Assembly: GCA_022180565.1 (NCBI GenBank)
Contig: BQML01000027.1
Coordinates: 1 to 35,767, forward strand
Length of the DNA stretch: 35,767 nt
Direction: 5' to 3'
Source: Bacteroidia bacterium
Lineage (GTDB): Bacteria; Bacteroidota; Ignavibacteria; UBA10030
How positions within the stretch are numbered: the stretch's first letter is position 1; every line of letters starts with the position of its first letter. The notes under the pieces are model-generated. The model was given only the letters and a program-made list of their open reading frames with translations, was not told where the DNA came from and searched no databases. Shown here piece after piece: positions 33,624 to 35,767 of this stretch. The translations under genes and the position numbers were made by a program.

Positions 33624-35767
33624 TGCACCGATTCGCGCGGAAGGACGCCATGAGGTCGTTCTGCACGTTGATGGCGGTTGTCACGCTTGCTTCGACGGGC
33701 AGCGGCCGTTCCTTCGGCACTCATGGAATCCTCGAAGGCCGCATTGTGGACAAGGGGACGGGTGAGCCGCTCGTGGCCGTCAATGTCTTTGTGCTTGAAA
33801 CAACCTATGGAGCCGCGTCCGACGCAGAAGGATATTATCAGATCAACAACATCCGGGCAGGGGTATACGATGTCCGATTCAGCATCATCGGCTACAAAAC
33901 GGTGGTGATGCGCAAAGTCACGATCCTTCCGGATTTGCGGACGCGCGTCGATATCCAAATGGAGCAGACCGCGATAGAGCTGGAGACGATCGAGGTCATT
34001 GCCCAAAAGCCGTTGATTCAGAGGGATCTCGCCTCCACGGCATACTCCATCGGTGAACTCAAGATTGAGAAACTCCCGGTGTCATCGTTCCGCGAAGTGG
34101 TCCTGCTTCAGCCGGGAACCACTCTTGAAGGAAACGTCAGAGGCGGGAAAACGAGCGAGGTGCTCTACATGGTGGACGGACTCCCTGTCCAAGACGTCAT
34201 TTCCGGAGGGCTTGGAGCAAACCTGCCGAGGAGTGCGATTACAGGGATGACCATTACAACCGGCGGATTCGAGGCCGAGTATGGCAACGCAATGTCCGGC
34301 GTTGTCAATGTGGTGACGAAAGGCGGAACGAACGAATCAATTCTGGCGGCACGGCTTGAACGGGATGACTGGTTGCCCGAAGCGTGGAATAAACAACAAG
34401 ACAGGATGATGGAGGTCGAACTTACGGCCGGCGGGCCGATCGTGCGGGATAGATTGTTCTACTTCGCTGCCAATACCGTAACGACGACCGATACGCGGTG
34501 GTGGCAGGATTTCGACAGGTATTTTCAATCCCCGGTGAGCAAGGAATTCTCAGGGTTCGGCAAGCTTGAGGCCCTTGTCGTCCGCGACATCCGTGCCTCC
34601 CTCCAGGGGTTCTATTCCATGCGTGATTGGAGAGACTACGAATTCAGCTGGAGGTTCAATCTCGATGGACTTCCGGCCCGAAGCAGACACGCATACCGTG
34701 TGGCCGGAACGGTCTCCCACACCCTCTCCGACCAGTCGTTCTATTCGTTGACCGGCAGCTTGTATTCGCTCCGGTCCCGCATAGGCGATGGGCCGAAGGA
34801 AACGATGGAGCTTACTCCGTACCAGTATGATTTTTTTTTGCGTTATGTTCTTACCGGGAAGCGCAACTGGTGGGCGGATACGCGCCAGACAGTGTACACG
34901 GCGAAAGGCGACTTCACGCATCATTTTCAAAGGATGCACCTCTTCAAAGTGGGATTCGAAGTCCATCAATACGATATTCTCTCCGATGTCGTCAAGTACG
35001 AACCCCAGACGACGTACTTTGGAAAGCCGATCGAAACCGCGCCGTTCCTGAGCTTCACCAACCGTTACAGTTATCAACCCGTTGTTGCCAGCCTGTATGT
35101 GCAGGATAAAATCGAGCTTGTCCGGGATGGATCGAACATTAGTCTCGGCGTTCGATGGGATTTTCTCGATCCCGAAGCCGAACGGCCGATCGTTGAGTTC
35201 GTTCCTGTCACGCCGTCCGAGTACCGGCAGGAAATTGTGGGGAAACAACGTTCAAAGAAGAAATCCCAGTGGAGTCCAAGGGTGTCCGCCGCACTCCCCT
35301 TCGGCCTCTCCAGCTTCTTCTTTCTTAATTTCGGGCACTATTTTCAGTTCCCGCTTTTCGATTATCTGTACTCCGGGATTAATCCGGCGCAGCTGAGAGG
35401 GGCCGCACGCAGTGTTCTGACGGGGAACCCCGACCTGGAACCCGAGCGTGTCGTTTCCTGGGAAATGGGAGTCAAACACGCCCTGAATCCCGGCGTGGTG
35501 GCCTCGTTCACGTTCTTCCACAAGAGCTTTAAGAATCAGATTGACTCCAAGACCCTGATTCCTTTCGACAGCAAATCGGCCGGCGACTATGGATTTGCGT
35601 CTTACGTGAATAACGCTGAGGCAAGTTCCACCGGATTTGAAGTTGTTCTGAACAGAGAACGGGATGAACGATTGACGGGATCCATCTCGTATTCGTACAT
35701 GGTCACAGAGGGGGTAAGTGAATCAGCGGCGCAAGGCATTCAGTATGCACAATGGGGATTCCCGGTC
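33620..35767 (+). CDS. TonB-dependent receptor with carboxypeptidase-like N-terminal domain (3' end missing)
   Basis: An outer-membrane active transporter; 716 codons are open to the right edge, and the end of the barrel is missing. A signal sequence (about residues 10-30) is followed by a carboxypeptidase-regulatory-like domain (GILEGRIVDKGTGEPLVAVNVFV...YYQINNIRAGVYDVRFSIIGY). A TonB-box-like segment (ELETIEVIA) comes next, then the plug (SEVLYMVDGLPV, GGFEAEYGNAMSGVVNVVTKGG). Barrel strands with the conserved NPDLEPERVVSWEMGV and VNNAEASSTGFEVVL follow. No SusD partner is next to it, so a polysaccharide-type SusCD system is not shown. Substrate unknown. Starts ATG 33620 or 33623. Confidence 0.93.
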   Translation, partial: MMHRFARKDAMRSFCTLMAVVTLASTGSGRSFGTHGILEGRIVDKGTGEPLVAVNVFVLETTYGAASDAEGYYQINNIRAGVYDVRFSIIGYKTVVMRKVTILPDLRTRVDIQMEQTAIELETIEVIAQKPLIQRDLASTAYSIGELKIEKLPVSSFREVVLLQPGTTLEGNVRGGKTSEVLYMVDGLPVQDVISGGLGANLPRSAITGMTITTGGFEAEYGNAMSGVVNVVTKGGTNESILAARLERDDWLPEAWNKQQDRMMEVELTAGGPIVRDRLFYFAANTVTTTDTRWWQDFDRYFQSPVSKEFSGFGKLEALVVRDIRASLQGFYSMRDWRDYEFSWRFNLDGLPARSRHAYRVAGTVSHTLSDQSFYSLTGSLYSLRSRIGDGPKETMELTPYQYDFFLRYVLTGKRNWWADTRQTVYTAKGDFTHHFQRMHLFKVGFEVHQYDILSDVVKYEPQTTYFGKPIETAPFLSFTNRYSYQPVVASLYVQDKIELVRDGSNISLGVRWDFLDPEAERPIVEFVPVTPSEYRQEIVGKQRSKKKSQWSPRVSAALPFGLSSFFFLNFGHYFQFPLFDYLYSGINPAQLRGAARSVLTGNPDLEPERVVSWEMGVKHALNPGVVASFTFFHKSFKNQIDSKTLIPFDSKSAGDYGFASYVNNAEASSTGFEVVLNRERDERLTGSISYSYMVTEGVSESAAQGIQYAQWGFPV

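Noticed and set aside
1-35767. CRISPR arrays, insertion sequences, prophage, tRNA and rRNA genes
   Set aside because: No regular spaced repeats, transposase or integrase frames, cloverleaf-like sequences or ribosomal RNA segments were seen.

Overview
The window is a compact, chromosome-like segment, apparently of a bacterium from the Fibrobacteres-Chlorobi-Bacteroidetes (FCB) superphylum. The best guess is an Ignavibacteriota, Kryptonia or Chlorobi-like lineage rather than classical Bacteroidia. Four things support this. A secreted protein carries a typical type IX secretion C-terminal sorting domain (YPNPFNP motif). There is a TonB-dependent receptor with a carboxypeptidase-like N-terminal domain. 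A receptor-binding-type repeat protein resembles those common in FCB genomes. Five promoters fit the Bacteroidota-type layout TTG-N20-TAnnTTT. Many genes also have good Shine-Dalgarno sequences (AGGAGG), which is less usual in Bacteroidia. TTG starts are frequent. All genes look intact, and only the two end genes are cut by the window edges. I saw no tRNA, rRNA, CRISPR array, insertion sequence or phage module. No intergenic stretch exceeds about 200 bases.

Layout. (1) Positions 1-4732 hold a divergent pair: a GH38 alpha-mannosidase (minus strand, C-terminus off the left edge) and a sodium:solute symporter. Their back-to-back promoters share a perfect 12-bp palindrome, which suggests one regulator for uptake and cleavage of a mannose-containing compound. 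A membrane-anchored amidohydrolase follows. (2) Positions 6543-8334 hold a stand-alone response-regulator receiver with its own promoter and a terminator, then an MFS transporter. (3) Positions 8340-15402 are one tight operon: a basic-tailed unknown protein, prmC, dtd, an alkaline-phosphatase-superfamily metalloenzyme, comEC and the large subunit of methylmalonyl-CoA mutase. (4) Positions 15566-17797 hold a pair of secreted proteins, one repetitive and fibre-like and one very small with a type IX sorting domain. A conspicuous inverted repeat follows. (5) Positions 17930-19674 hold a SpoU-family RNA methyltransferase and a P1/S58 peptidase that may start at a non-standard codon. (6) Positions 19776-26992 are a long run of overlapping genes: a YqaA/VTT membrane protein, an outer-membrane barrel, a Nudix hydrolase, a PfkB kinase, mtnA, recO, a DegP-type protease and aroC. 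(7) Positions 27022-32851 begin with a strong promoter and an unexplained structured leader, followed by an HNH nuclease, trpS (with a probable iron-sulfur cluster motif), scpA, scpB (with a long disordered tail), rluB and lysS. (8) Positions 32931-35767 hold a secreted cysteine-containing unknown protein whose stop codon overlaps the start of a TonB-dependent receptor running off the right edge.

Most of the window is housekeeping. The points most worth following up are the structured leader before the HNH gene, the iron-sulfur-type TrpRS, the ScpB tail, the PfkB-MtnA pair, the minimal type IX cargo paired with a fibre-like protein, the secreted protein/receptor pair, and the unusually uniform promoter architecture.
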